A stretch of DNA of 20,878 nt from PWND01 sp964614525 (GTDB lineage Bacteria; Bacteroidota; Bacteroidia; Bacteroidales; UBA7960), in NCBI GenBank assembly GCA_964614525.1, contig CAZTPA010000050.1, positions 1 to 20,878 on the forward strand, given 5' to 3'. The notes beneath the pieces are model-generated. The model ran no database searches, was not told the origin of the DNA, and saw only the letters and a list, made by a program, of their open reading frames with translations. Of this stretch, positions 1 to 7,147 are shown piece after piece (position 1 is the first letter of the stretch; the number at the start of each line of letters is the position of its first letter). A program made the translations under genes and the position numbers.

Positions 1-4
1 AAAA

Positions 5-38
5 ATAGGAAAAGTTTCACTTTTCACTGTTAACTTTT
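5..38. repeat. Left arm of a 34-bp perfect inverted repeat
   Basis: This segment is the exact reverse complement of 2373-2406 (34 of 34 bases, checked by eye). It is built from AAAAGT/GTGAAA-type words related to the heptamer arrays further in, but contains the less trivial core CACTGTTAAC. The two arms bracket the AbiE pair and the four-helix-bundle locus. The match may continue left beyond the window, because bases 1-3 also agree after one mismatch at base 4. Confidence 0.85.
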
Positions 39-52
39 CACTTTCTTTTTAT

Positions 53-60
53 TACTTTTG
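53..60 (+). promoter_or_regulatory. Bacteroidota -7 box (TACTTTTG) for the AbiE pair
   Basis: TACTTTTG fits the Bacteroidota sigma-ABfr -7 consensus TAnnTTTG and lies 44 nt before the ATG at 105. No convincing -33 TTTG element is seen in the T-rich sequence upstream. The position inside the inverted-repeat bracket suggests the module carries its own promoter. Confidence 0.5.
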
Positions 61-104
61 TAAACCAAAGGTGTCAAAAAACACAACGTTTAGTTTACGT
101 AAAA

Positions 105-674
105 ATGACTGCTGATTTAATTTATTTATTATACAAGGACAAAAGAACAGTATTTACGTTTCAAGAAATTGCAATGTTGGTGAATGAGCCTGATTTTGCA
201 AAATTGAAACAAAGGGTAAATTATTTTGTGCAGACAAACAGAATAAAAAATCTCAGAAGGGGTATATATGCAAAAGAAAACTATTCTGCTGAAGAGTTAG
301 CATGTAAAATTTTCAAACCATCATATATATCACTGGAATATGTTTTACAGAAAGCGGGTATTATATTTCAGTATGACTCGGGAATAAGCGGAATTAGTTA
401 TTTGAGCCGTTCCCTTGTAATTGACGGAAATACTATTGTTTTCAGGAAACTCAAGAATGAAATATTATATAATTCAAAAGGGATTATCATGAATGATAAG
501 GGCGTCAGTATAGCAACGCCTGAGCGGGCATTATTGGATTTATTGTATCTAAACAAAGAGTTTTATTTTGATTTAACTAAAAGCATAAATAAAGACATTG
601 CATTTGATTTGCTGCCAATATACCAATCCAATTTATTAGATAAAAGATTGCAAAAACTTTTTGAAAATGCTTGA
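105..674 (+). CDS. AbiEi-like antitoxin, winged-helix transcriptional regulator
   Basis: This encodes a 189-residue protein of the AbiEi antitoxin family, the antitoxin half of AbiE (type IV) toxin-antitoxin systems. In characterised systems AbiEi represses its own operon and counteracts AbiEii without a stable complex. Residues 15-60 look like a winged helix, with a turn around LRRGIYAKENY. The C-terminal half has the family landmarks PSYISLEYVLQKAGII (about 92-107) and IATPERALLDLLYL (about 136-149). The ATG at 105 is the first good start after the -7 box at 53-60. The 3' end overlaps the partner ATG at 667 by 8 nt, so translation is probably coupled. The assignment rests on these motifs and the AbiEii neighbour; phage defence or plasmid stabilisation is inferred from the family. 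Confidence 0.88.
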   Translation: MTADLIYLLYKDKRTVFTFQEIAMLVNEPDFAKLKQRVNYFVQTNRIKNLRRGIYAKENYSAEELACKIFKPSYISLEYVLQKAGIIFQYDSGISGISYLSRSLVIDGNTIVFRKLKNEILYNSKGIIMNDKGVSIATPERALLDLLYLNKEFYFDLTKSINKDIAFDLLPIYQSNLLDKRLQKLFENA

Positions 675-1383
675 TATTAATAAACATAAGTTTTTATTGG
701 TTTCTATATTAAAAGATATTTATTCTGATACTGAGTTGGCTACATCATTAGGTTTTAAAGGCGGCACTGCTCACATGCTCTTTTACGGTTTGCCGAGATT
801 TTCCGTTGATCTGGATTTTAATCTTTTGATGAAGAATAGAAGTAAGCACTTGTTTAATAAAGTAAAAGAAGTGCTTTTAAAACATGGCAAAATCCGGGAT
901 GAAGCCGAAAAGCACTTTGGTCTTTTAGCAGTGCTGGACTATGGAGCCAACGAACGTAACCTTAAGGTTGAAATATCAAACAGGGAATTTCCGGATACCT
1001 ATGAGACTAAAAACTATTTAGGAATTCCGGTGAAGGTTATGATCAAACCTGACATGTTTGCTCATAAATTATGCGCCCTATTAGATAGAAAAATGTTGAC
1101 TAATCGTGATGTTTTTGATGTTTATTTTTTTATGAAGGATAAGACACCCGTGAACAAAGCCATTATTGAACAAAGAATGGGTGTTAAATTTGAAGAGCAT
1201 ATAGAATCATGCATTTCGAGAATTGAGCAGATTAAGTCAAAAAGTTTATTACAAGGCATCGGTGAATTGGTTGATGAAAATTTAAAAGCGTTTGTGAGGA
1301 ATAATCTTAAAACTGAAGTTATCCAATTCCTAAGTATTTATAAAGAATTTCCTGTTTTTTTTGACACTAATAGAATATCTTGA
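667..1383 (+). CDS. AbiEii-like nucleotidyltransferase toxin
   Basis: This encodes a 238-residue protein of the AbiEii/AbiGii (DUF1814) nucleotidyltransferase toxin family. The polymerase-beta-like NTase signature is visible: KGGT at residues 31-34, then R44, S46, D48, D50 in PRFSVDLDF, where the DxD pair would bind metal. Downstream are KVEIS near 105 and the typical K..AL..R...RD.FD helix (HKLCALLDRKMLTNRDVFDV). Characterised members transfer nucleotides to tRNA or other targets to stop growth. A TTG at 661 could extend it by two residues, but the ATG at 667 overlapping the AbiEi stop is the more natural start. It is full length compared with small AbiEii homologues, and no catalytic residue is missing. 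Next to it lie the heptamer repeats and the scaffold gap. Confidence 0.88.
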   Translation: MLDINKHKFLLVSILKDIYSDTELATSLGFKGGTAHMLFYGLPRFSVDLDFNLLMKNRSKHLFNKVKEVLLKHGKIRDEAEKHFGLLAVLDYGANERNLKVEISNREFPDTYETKNYLGIPVKVMIKPDMFAHKLCALLDRKMLTNRDVFDVYFFMKDKTPVNKAIIEQRMGVKFEEHIESCISRIEQIKSKSLLQGIGELVDENLKAFVRNNLKTEVIQFLSIYKEFPVFFDTNRIS

Positions 1384-1422
1384 AATAACCCCGGATATGG
1401 GAAGATGATAGCGGGAGAGAAA

Positions 1423-1460
1423 GTTAAAAACTAAAAACTAAAAACTAAAAGTTAAAAGTT
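1423..1460 (+). repeat. Heptamer array GTTAAAA/ACTAAAA before truncated gene copy
   Basis: The sequence reads as consecutive 7-mers: GTTAAAA, ACTAAAA three times, GTTAAAA, then GTT directly followed by the GTG start at 1461. The same design (ACTAAAA three times, then GTT, then GTG) precedes the intact gene at 2018. Confidence 0.85.
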
Positions 1461-1605
1461 GTGGGTAAATCGGTTTTGAAGGATAAGAGTTATACTTTTT
1501 CGATTAGGATTGTTAGATTGATGCAATTTTTGCAGAATGACAAAAAAGAATACGTCTTGAGTAAGCAGATTTTACGAAGTGGAACTGCGATCGGAGCTCT
1601 TATAC

Positions 1606-1705
1606 NNNNNNNNNNNNNNNNNNNNNNNNNNNNNNNNNNNNNNNNNNNNNNNNNNNNNNNNNNNNNNNNNNNNNNNNNNNNNNNNNNNNNNNNNNNNNNN
1701 NNNNN
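1606..1705. other. Assembly gap (100 N)
   Basis: This is a run of exactly 100 N. The 55 bases to its left (1551-1605) and right (1706-1760) are identical, which is the pattern left when two contigs sharing a k=55 overlap are scaffolded without merging. The real gap may be zero length (minus 55 bp). Confidence 0.95.
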
Positions 1706-1760
1706 TACGTCTTGAGTAAGCAGATTTTACGAAGTGGAACTGCGATCGGAGCTCTTATAC
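1706..1760 (+). repeat. 55-bp duplicate of four-helix-bundle gene fragment
   Basis: It is identical to 1551-1605 and to 2108-2162. It starts directly at the gap edge and ends at the same base (TTATAC) as the copy left of the gap, after which the sequence becomes heptamer-rich filler rather than coding. Confidence 0.9.
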
Positions 1761-1770
1761 TAGAAAGGAA

Positions 1771-2017
1771 GTTAAAAGTTAAAAACTAAAAACTAAAAGT
1801 GGGAGCAAAGCGGAAGTCCTGATTTTTAGGGATTAAAAGCAGGAGCGGGGAAGGTGAGAAGATTAGAGCGGGAGAGCGTGAGAGCGTGAGAAAGGGAGTT
1901 AAAAGTTAAAAGTTAAAAACTAAAAGTTGAAGAAAGGTAGAAAGTTAAAAGTTAAAAGTTAAAAGTTAAAAGCGGAAGTCTATACTTTTCAGTACTAAAA
2001 ACTAAAAACTAAAAGTT
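1771..2017 (+). repeat. Heptamer arrays and AG-rich filler between gene copies
   Basis: Four arrays occur here: 1771-1798 (GTTAAAA twice, ACTAAAA twice), 1898-1925 (GTTAAAA three times, ACTAAAA once), 1944-1971 (GTTAAAA four times) and 1994-2014 (ACTAAAA three times). Between them is AG-rich sequence with short duplications such as GAGAGCGT twice near 1872-1888. A motif GCGGAAGTCCTGATTTTT near 1809 resembles GTGGAAGTTCCGATTTTT near 9996. No open frame of note is present. Confidence 0.8.
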
Positions 2018-2374
2018 GTGGGTAAATCGGTTTTGAAGGATAAGAGTTATACTTTTTCGATTAGGATTGTTAGATTGATGCAATTTTTGCAGAATGACAA
2101 AAAAGAATACGTCTTGAGTAAGCAGATTTTACGAAGTGGAACTGCGATCGGAGCTCTTATACGAGAAGCAGAATTTGGACAAAGCCACCTTGACTTCATT
2201 CACAAAATGAGTATTTCCCTTAAGGAAGCCAATGAAACTGAATATTGGCTAAACATACTCCATGATACAGATTACATTAACACCGACTTATTCCAAAGTT
2301 TGCAAAATGATTGTAAAGAACTTATTGCAATGCTGGTAGCTACAATAAAAACGCTGAAAAAAGTTAAAAGTTAA
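2018..2374 (+). CDS. Four-helix-bundle protein (S23/TIGR02436, bAvd-like)
   Basis: This encodes a 118-residue protein of the four-helix-bundle family first seen as ORFs inside 23S rRNA intervening sequences, the same fold as the accessory variability determinant (Avd) of diversity-generating retroelements. Recognisable family words are VLSKQILRSGTAIGALIREAEFGQS (in part, residues 32-56), DFIHKMSISLKEANETEYW (58-77) and a final helix ending in KTLKKVKS. Such proteins form positively charged pentameric barrels that bind nucleic acid in the characterised cases; the role of stand-alone copies is unknown. The GTG start directly follows an ACTAAAA array plus GTT. The last codons and the stop are themselves formed by the GTTAAAA array (2363-2376), so the repeat supplies the C-terminus. 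No reverse transcriptase or template/variable repeat pair is visible nearby, so a DGR role is not supported. Confidence 0.85.
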   Translation: MGKSVLKDKSYTFSIRIVRLMQFLQNDKKEYVLSKQILRSGTAIGALIREAEFGQSHLDFIHKMSISLKEANETEYWLNILHDTDYINTDLFQSLQNDCKELIAMLVATIKTLKKVKS

Positions 2375-2406
2375 AAGTTAACAGTGAAAAGTGAAACTTT
2401 TCCTAT
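2373..2406. repeat. Right arm of the 34-bp inverted repeat
   Basis: Exact reverse complement of 5-38. It follows directly on two GTTAAAA heptamers (2363-2376) that overlap the stop codon of the four-helix-bundle gene, and includes AACAGTGAAAAGTGAAAC. Confidence 0.85.
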
Positions 2407-2415
2407 ATTTCTCAC

Positions 2416-2454
2416 TTTTAACTTTTAGTTTTTAGTTTTTAACTTTTAGTTTTT
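2416..2454 (-). repeat. Inverted heptamer array (TTTTAAC/TTTTAGT)
   Basis: Consecutive 7-mers TTTTAAC, TTTTAGT, TTTTAGT, TTTTAAC, TTTTAGT, then TTTT. These are the reverse complements of GTTAAAA and ACTAAAA, so the array faces the ones upstream of 2018 and the gene lies between convergent arrays. A transcript could pair the two flanks. Confidence 0.85.
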
Positions 2455-2510
2455 CCCCAAAATAACTCTTTAAAAAAAACCACGTATACTACTAACAACA
2501 AAAGTTTTTA

Positions 2511-3695
2511 ATGATGAAAATCCTCTCAGTAGTTGGTGCAAGACCTAATTTTATTAAAATATCTCCATTTATTCGCGCTATAAAAAATCATAATGCTAAT
2601 GTTGGCGAGAAAAGTCCTGATTATATTGAACACTTGCTTGTTCATACCGGACAGCATTATGATGATCGTATGTCGGCTCAGTTTTTCAGCGAACTAAACA
2701 TACCCGAAGCTGATATTAATCTTGGCATAGGCTCCGGTACTCATGCCGAGCAAGTTGGCCAAACAATGATTAAGTTTGAAAAGGTTGTGAAAGAATACCT
2801 GCCCGATTGGGTTGTTGTTGTGGGCGATGTTAATGCAACTATGGCTTGCTCCATTACAGCTAAAAAGGAATGGGTAAAATGTTGCCATATAGAAGCAGGA
2901 CTTAGATCCGGCGATTTAAGAATGCCTGAGGAAATTAACAGGCTTGTAACCGACAGCATCTGCGATCTTTTGCTTACTCCAGACACAATTGCCTCAGAAA
3001 ACCTCAGAAAAGCCGGTACTCCGGAAAATAAAATCAAGTTTGTTGGTAATATTATGATAGATACCCTGGAATCTTTCAGGTCGCAGGCAGAGAAGATGAG
3101 TGTGGATGAAATAATTATTAAAAACCATTTATTCAATCCTCCTATTGAAGGCAGGTTTATTGAGCCTGAGATACCGCCCGGCTTTGAATATGGAATTGTT
3201 ACTCTTCACAGACCTTCAAATGTTGATGATATGCAATGCTTGTCGGAAATTGTGGATTTCCTTTGTGATGAAGTGGTGAAAGATATAAATCTTTTGTGGC
3301 CAATGCACCCCCGAACTATTAAAAATATTAAGGAGTTTGGCCTTTGGGATAAACTTAAAAAGACAAAAGAGCTGCTTATGCTCAATCCTCTCAGCTACGT
3401 AGAAATGCTGAGGCTGAATATGTCTGCCAGAGTTATTTTCACTGACAGTGGCGGCCTCCAGGAAGAATGTACGGTGCTTGGAACGCCTTGCCTTACTCTT
3501 CGCTGGAACACTGAAAGGCCGGTAACTCTGACAAGTCATGGCGGGGTAAGTGTTTTGGTTGGTAATAGTATAAAAACGATTAGAGATGAGTATAAACTTG
3601 CTGTTGCAACACCTCGTTCTCCTGTCAGGCCTGCACTGTGGGACGGCAAAACAGCAGAGAGATGCCTGGGGGAAATATTGAAAAGTGATAAATAA
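2511..3695 (+). CDS. wecB: UDP-N-acetylglucosamine 2-epimerase (non-hydrolysing)
   Basis: This 394-residue cytoplasmic GT-B-fold enzyme interconverts UDP-GlcNAc and UDP-ManNAc, supplying ManNAc-type sugars for surface polysaccharide. All landmarks are present: GARPNFIK (R11, K16), TGQHYDD (H49), GDVNAT (D106), HIEAGLRSGD...PEEINR (E128, E140), TLHRPSN (H233), TDSGGLQEE, and a C-terminal WDGKTAER. By alignment with E. coli WecB these match R10, K15, H44, D95, E117, E131 and H213, so it should be active. Tandem ATGs at 2511 and 2514 make the start uncertain by one residue. It is followed after 10 nt by the Wzi-like gene, consistent with a capsule or exopolysaccharide operon. It has a paralogue at 5892 that lacks several of these residues. 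Confidence 0.95.
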   Translation: MMKILSVVGARPNFIKISPFIRAIKNHNANVGEKSPDYIEHLLVHTGQHYDDRMSAQFFSELNIPEADINLGIGSGTHAEQVGQTMIKFEKVVKEYLPDWVVVVGDVNATMACSITAKKEWVKCCHIEAGLRSGDLRMPEEINRLVTDSICDLLLTPDTIASENLRKAGTPENKIKFVGNIMIDTLESFRSQAEKMSVDEIIIKNHLFNPPIEGRFIEPEIPPGFEYGIVTLHRPSNVDDMQCLSEIVDFLCDEVVKDINLLWPMHPRTIKNIKEFGLWDKLKKTKELLMLNPLSYVEMLRLNMSARVIFTDSGGLQEECTVLGTPCLTLRWNTERPVTLTSHGGVSVLVGNSIKTIRDEYKLAVATPRSPVRPALWDGKTAERCLGEILKSDK

Positions 3696-3705
3696 TCAAA
3701 ACATA

Positions 3706-5394
3706 ATGAACATAATAAAGAATTTTTTCCTGATATCCATTCTTTGCTTTTCTTTTGTGTTTGGGTTTTCACAGTCTATTCCCGAGCATCATTCCAATGA
3801 GCTTCTTTACGATTTTCTTAACGAGCTGGCAAGTGATCAAATTATTGATCTTAAAACTGTTGTGAAACCTTATTCTCGTTCTCTTATTGCTGAAAAATTA
3901 TCAGAAGCCTCAAAAAACAAGGAGAAACTAAGTTCCAGGCAGCGGTCAGTGTTAAATATGTATCTTAACGACTTCGCGATAGAGCTTGGAAACATAAAAG
4001 AATCAGATGTTCGCATTTATAAAAAAGACTCTGCTGTATTGTGGAGTTTGTTTCCTCCCGTGCTTGATTATCGCGACACATTATTTCGTTTCAGCTTAAG
4101 GCCGATTTACGGCATTCAGTATTATACAAATGAAAACGGACAAATTCGTCACACATGGGGCGGTGCAGAAATACATTCATATATCGGCAAATACTTCTCT
4201 GTTTATGCAAGTTTGAGAGATAACCAACAAAAAGGCGGAAGACTTGCAAGTCCGACATATTTTACGCAGGCTCTTGGTGGTGCGTATAAAGGAATTACAG
4301 GCGGAGGTGCCGGCGGAGAATTCAGCGAGATGAGGGGAGGAATAGCTGCTTCATGGAGTTGGGGAGCTTTTTATCTTGAAAAGAACCACATCATGTGGGG
4401 AGATAATTATAATGGTTCTAATATTTTTTCCGGGCGCACCCCTTCAATGCCGATGATACGGCTGCATCTGCACCCGACGGAATGGCTCGATTTTCACTAT
4501 TATCATGCATGGCTTAATTCTAAAGTTATTGATAGTGTCAGAAGCTATACTCCATACGATGGCGCACCTTATAAATCAGTTTATTATGACAAATATATTG
4601 CCGCAAATATGTACACTTTGCGTCTTATACCACGCTTAGATATATCCGTTGGAAACTCTGTGATATATAGTGATATGGACGTTTATCCCGGATATCTTAT
4701 TCCGTTCTTTTTTTATAAATCGGTGGTGCATACGCAAACACAAGGGATGAGTCACAATCATAATTCGGCAATGTTTTTTAATATCAGTTCAAGACAAATT
4801 AAACATTTGCATCTTTATGCAAGCTGGTTTGTGGATGAGTTCTCCAAAACAAGGGTAGGTGACGATGAACGAAATAATTTTACCAGTACTAAAGCCGGTG
4901 CCAGGCTTAGTAATTGGCCGCTGAAAAACGTATCACTTACCGGTGAATATACCTTTACTTATCCTATGACATACCAACACAGAACACCAACAACTACTTT
5001 CGAAACAAATGATTATAATCTTGGCCACTATCTCAGGTCTAATGCCAGGGAATTGTATGCAGCTCTGAGTATACAGCCATACAGAGGATTGATTCTTGAA
5101 GCATCATACACAAAAGCTGAAAACGGAAATGAGTACTATTATTTGTATGGTACCGGAAGAGTAGATGATAAGCCTGTTTTGAAGGATATAACCTGGAGCA
5201 ATGAAACAATTGCTTTTAAGGCCGGATATCTGCTATATAATAATTTTAGTATTTTTGCGGAATATCATAATATGAATATTCAGGGTTTTGATGTTGATGG
5301 AATAAGTGCCCAGGAATATCTTGATATGTTTTCCCCTGAGCTGTTTCACGGCAAAACACAAACAATTACTTTTGGAATGCAGATGGGTTTTTAA
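3706..5394 (+). CDS. Capsule assembly Wzi-family outer-membrane protein
   Basis: This encodes a 562-residue protein with a signal peptide (MNIIKNFFLISILCFSFVF, cleaved near GFSQS). The rest is rich in alternating aromatic/polar strands typical of a beta barrel (for example LRDNQQKGGR, GEYTFTYPMTYQH, ITFGMQMGF with a terminal F). It ends in Phe, as outer-membrane barrels usually do. Length and pattern match the Wzi-type capsule assembly family (Caps_assemb_Wzi) of Bacteroidota, in which the protein holds or exports polysaccharide at the cell surface. The frame opens at a GTG at 3685 inside wecB, but the ATG at 3706 gives a clean signal peptide and was chosen. The 10-nt gap after wecB suggests co-transcription. 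Confidence 0.8.
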   Translation: MNIIKNFFLISILCFSFVFGFSQSIPEHHSNELLYDFLNELASDQIIDLKTVVKPYSRSLIAEKLSEASKNKEKLSSRQRSVLNMYLNDFAIELGNIKESDVRIYKKDSAVLWSLFPPVLDYRDTLFRFSLRPIYGIQYYTNENGQIRHTWGGAEIHSYIGKYFSVYASLRDNQQKGGRLASPTYFTQALGGAYKGITGGGAGGEFSEMRGGIAASWSWGAFYLEKNHIMWGDNYNGSNIFSGRTPSMPMIRLHLHPTEWLDFHYYHAWLNSKVIDSVRSYTPYDGAPYKSVYYDKYIAANMYTLRLIPRLDISVGNSVIYSDMDVYPGYLIPFFFYKSVVHTQTQGMSHNHNSAMFFNISSRQIKHLHLYASWFVDEFSKTRVGDDERNNFTSTKAGARLSNWPLKNVSLTGEYTFTYPMTYQHRTPTTTFETNDYNLGHYLRSNARELYAALSIQPYRGLILEASYTKAENGNEYYYLYGTGRVDDKPVLKDITWSNETIAFKAGYLLYNNFSIFAEYHNMNIQGFDVDGISAQEYLDMFSPELFHGKTQTITFGMQMGF

Positions 5395-5475
5395 AATATC
5401 CGATTTTTCCTGAAAAGCATAATCAAGCTTACAAAAAACAAGCAAATCAATAACCCAATATTTATTTAATACCTG

Positions 5476-5847
5476 ATGAAGAAATTAGCATTTGTTTTTT
5501 ATATTGTTTTTATTCTGATAGTTTTAATTATTCCTCTTAATACTACAGGCTTGTCAGAGGCAAATAATATTTATATTCTTACTTTCAGACTCGATTATCT
5601 TATTCATACTCTAATGTTTTTGCCATGGGTATTTGTTTGCGAAATATCATTTGGACAGAGTTTAAGATATCCAAAATTAGTAATTTTGTTATCCGGCATT
5701 TTTCTCGCTGCTGCATTAGAATATTCGCACTATTTTTTACCATATAGAGCGTTTAATGTAAATGATCTTATTTATAATGTGGTCGGAGTATTGCTAGGTT
5801 CTTTGATTTGGATATTTTATAACTCAAAAAGAAAGAAAAACACCTAG
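5476..5847 (+). CDS. VanZ-like family integral membrane protein
   Basis: This encodes a 123-residue protein with four predicted membrane helices (roughly 5-22, 38-56, 70-86, 97-116). The VanZ signature region is clear in AALEYSHYFLPYRAFNVNDL followed by IYNVVGVLLGSLIW: an acidic residue, R, D, N and G spaced as in the family. VanZ was named for low-level teicoplanin resistance, but most homologues have no known activity and often sit beside envelope polysaccharide genes, as here. It lies 81 nt after the Wzi-like gene and just before the epimerase paralogue, which has its own -7 box. No antibiotic resistance role is claimed. Confidence 0.8.
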   Translation: MKKLAFVFYIVFILIVLIIPLNTTGLSEANNIYILTFRLDYLIHTLMFLPWVFVCEISFGQSLRYPKLVILLSGIFLAAALEYSHYFLPYRAFNVNDLIYNVVGVLLGSLIWIFYNSKRKKNT

Positions 5848-5870
5848 AAACATTGATATCTTTTTATTTT

Positions 5871-5878
5871 TATCTTTG
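5871..5878 (+). promoter_or_regulatory. Bacteroidota -7 box (TATCTTTG) before the epimerase paralogue
   Basis: An exact TAnnTTTG match 13 nt before the ATG at 5892, with a TTG at about 15 nt upstream that could serve as a poor -33 element. It predicts a very short leader and separate transcription of the downstream genes from wecB-wzi-vanZ. Confidence 0.55.
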
Positions 5879-5891
5879 TTAAACAAAAAAC

Positions 5892-7013
5892 ATGAATATG
5901 CGAAAAATAGTTAGCATTGCTTCCACGCCCCAGAATCTTGTTAAAATTGCTACAATTGACAAAGCATTAAAAAAATATCGTAAAGAGATAAAACATATTG
6001 TTTGTTTTTTCGGACAGGATGTTGAAGAACGCTCTTCTCTGGATACTTTTGTTGACCTGGAATTGCCAAGAACGCATTGGTATGTATCTTATGGTGATGG
6101 TTCTGATGTGGACCAAACCGCAAATGCGATGCTTGAGTTTGAAAAAATCCTAAAGGAAGAAAAACCTGACTTGGTATTTCTGTCGGGACATGAAAATGCC
6201 ACATTAGCATGCGGATTGGCAGCCTCTAAGATGAATATACTGCTTGCGCACATTGATGCAGGCCTTAGAAATTTCGACAGAAGCAGTCATGAAGAAATGA
6301 ACAGAATTTTAGTTGATACTCTCTGTGATTATCACTTCGTAAGTGAGCATAGCGGAATGAAAAACCTGAGAGATGAAGGCGAAGATAACAACAATATCTA
6401 TTTTACCGGTAACACTCTTATTGATAGCCTTGAATCATACTGGACAGAAATACAGGAACTGGAGGTTCATAAAAAGTTTAAAATAAAAGGAGACTACATT
6501 CTTGCCTTTTTTCAACATACTGAAAATTTGTCAAATCTTGATAGAATGACAGATATTGTTGACATGCTTAACAGACTCTCAAAAAAGTGCACTGTAGTTT
6601 GGTTGTTAAGTCGAGAAGGGAGAAACAGTCTCATTGGGTTCATGCTTGACAAAAAAATCAGCAATAATATTATTCTTACCGACACTCTCCCGTATCTCGA
6701 ATTTTTATCGCTGATGCATAATTCTAAAGCTATAATGGCTGACACAAGCGAGATTCAGGAGGAAGCTACTTTTCTGGGCGTTCAATGTATTACTATTAGA
6801 AAATATACTGAACGCATTGTTACTATAGACGTTGGAACCAATCAACTTGTTGGTTTTGAAGCAGAACGAGCTGAAAAAGTTGCTGAAGATGTTCTTGACG
6901 GAACTATAAAACACGGCAGAATTCCTGAGATGTGGGACGGAAAGACAGGTAAAAGAATTGCCGAAATTCTTGTGGAGCAGGTATTTGAGATTTCTGAAGA
7001 TCAAAGCGAATAA
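5892..7013 (+). CDS. Divergent UDP-GlcNAc 2-epimerase homologue with altered catalytic residues
   Basis: This encodes a 373-residue protein clearly homologous to WecB over its whole length (STPQNLVK, GQDVEE, GHENATLACG, HIDAGLRNFD, HEEMNR, FTGNTLIDSLESY, DTSEIQEEA, KYTERIVT, WDGKTGKRIAE). Several residues essential in WecB are changed by my alignment to the neighbour at 2511: R to T12 in the first loop, H49 to D43, D106 to H100, E128 to D122, H233 to Q208, and DSGG to DTSE. K18 and E134 are kept. The fold and the binding-loop spacing are retained, so it is probably folded but not a normal epimerase. It may act on another nucleotide sugar, hydrolyse it, or be regulatory. The start at 5892 follows the -7 box closely; ATG at 5898 is an alternative. 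Confidence 0.75.
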   Translation: MNMRKIVSIASTPQNLVKIATIDKALKKYRKEIKHIVCFFGQDVEERSSLDTFVDLELPRTHWYVSYGDGSDVDQTANAMLEFEKILKEEKPDLVFLSGHENATLACGLAASKMNILLAHIDAGLRNFDRSSHEEMNRILVDTLCDYHFVSEHSGMKNLRDEGEDNNNIYFTGNTLIDSLESYWTEIQELEVHKKFKIKGDYILAFFQHTENLSNLDRMTDIVDMLNRLSKKCTVVWLLSREGRNSLIGFMLDKKISNNIILTDTLPYLEFLSLMHNSKAIMADTSEIQEEATFLGVQCITIRKYTERIVTIDVGTNQLVGFEAERAEKVAEDVLDGTIKHGRIPEMWDGKTGKRIAEILVEQVFEISEDQSE

Positions 7014-7147
7014 ATCTTTAAACACACTAATTTTTGAGGCGGCTGAGTCATACAACATTTACAATATTATTGTTTTGAATATTAAGATGAATTTCAGCAG
7101 AATATAAAATTTAATCGTCACTATTTATTAAAAAAAAAGAACACTTA

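Larger units (their letters stand above)
1461..1789 (+). pseudogene. Truncated duplicate of the four-helix-bundle gene, interrupted by the N gap
   Basis: Bases 1461-1605 are identical to 2018-2162, the first 145 bp of the intact copy (48 codons plus one base, ending in GALI). Identity stops at TTATAC. After the N run, 1706-1760 repeats bases 1551-1605 exactly. If the gap is a contig-overlap artefact (see findings), the true sequence continues from 1605 straight to 1761. The frame then reads LERKLKVKN and stops at 1787-1789, so this copy would encode only helix 1 and part of helix 2. It is best read as a broken duplicate. It could instead be one end of a longer copy if the gap hides real sequence. 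Confidence 0.7.

Noticed and set aside
1423..2014. Heptamer arrays as a CRISPR array
   Set aside because: Units are 7 bp without unique spacers, and no Cas gene is in the window.
2018..2374. Diversity-generating retroelement, because the protein is Avd-like
   Set aside because: No reverse transcriptase, template repeat or variable-repeat gene is visible within the window.
2694..3539. Minus-strand open frames opposite wecB
   Set aside because: They are antisense shadows of a well-conserved gene with no recognisable motifs of their own.
5476..5847. VanZ-like gene as a glycopeptide resistance determinant
   Set aside because: Most VanZ-family proteins are unrelated to resistance and no other van gene is present.
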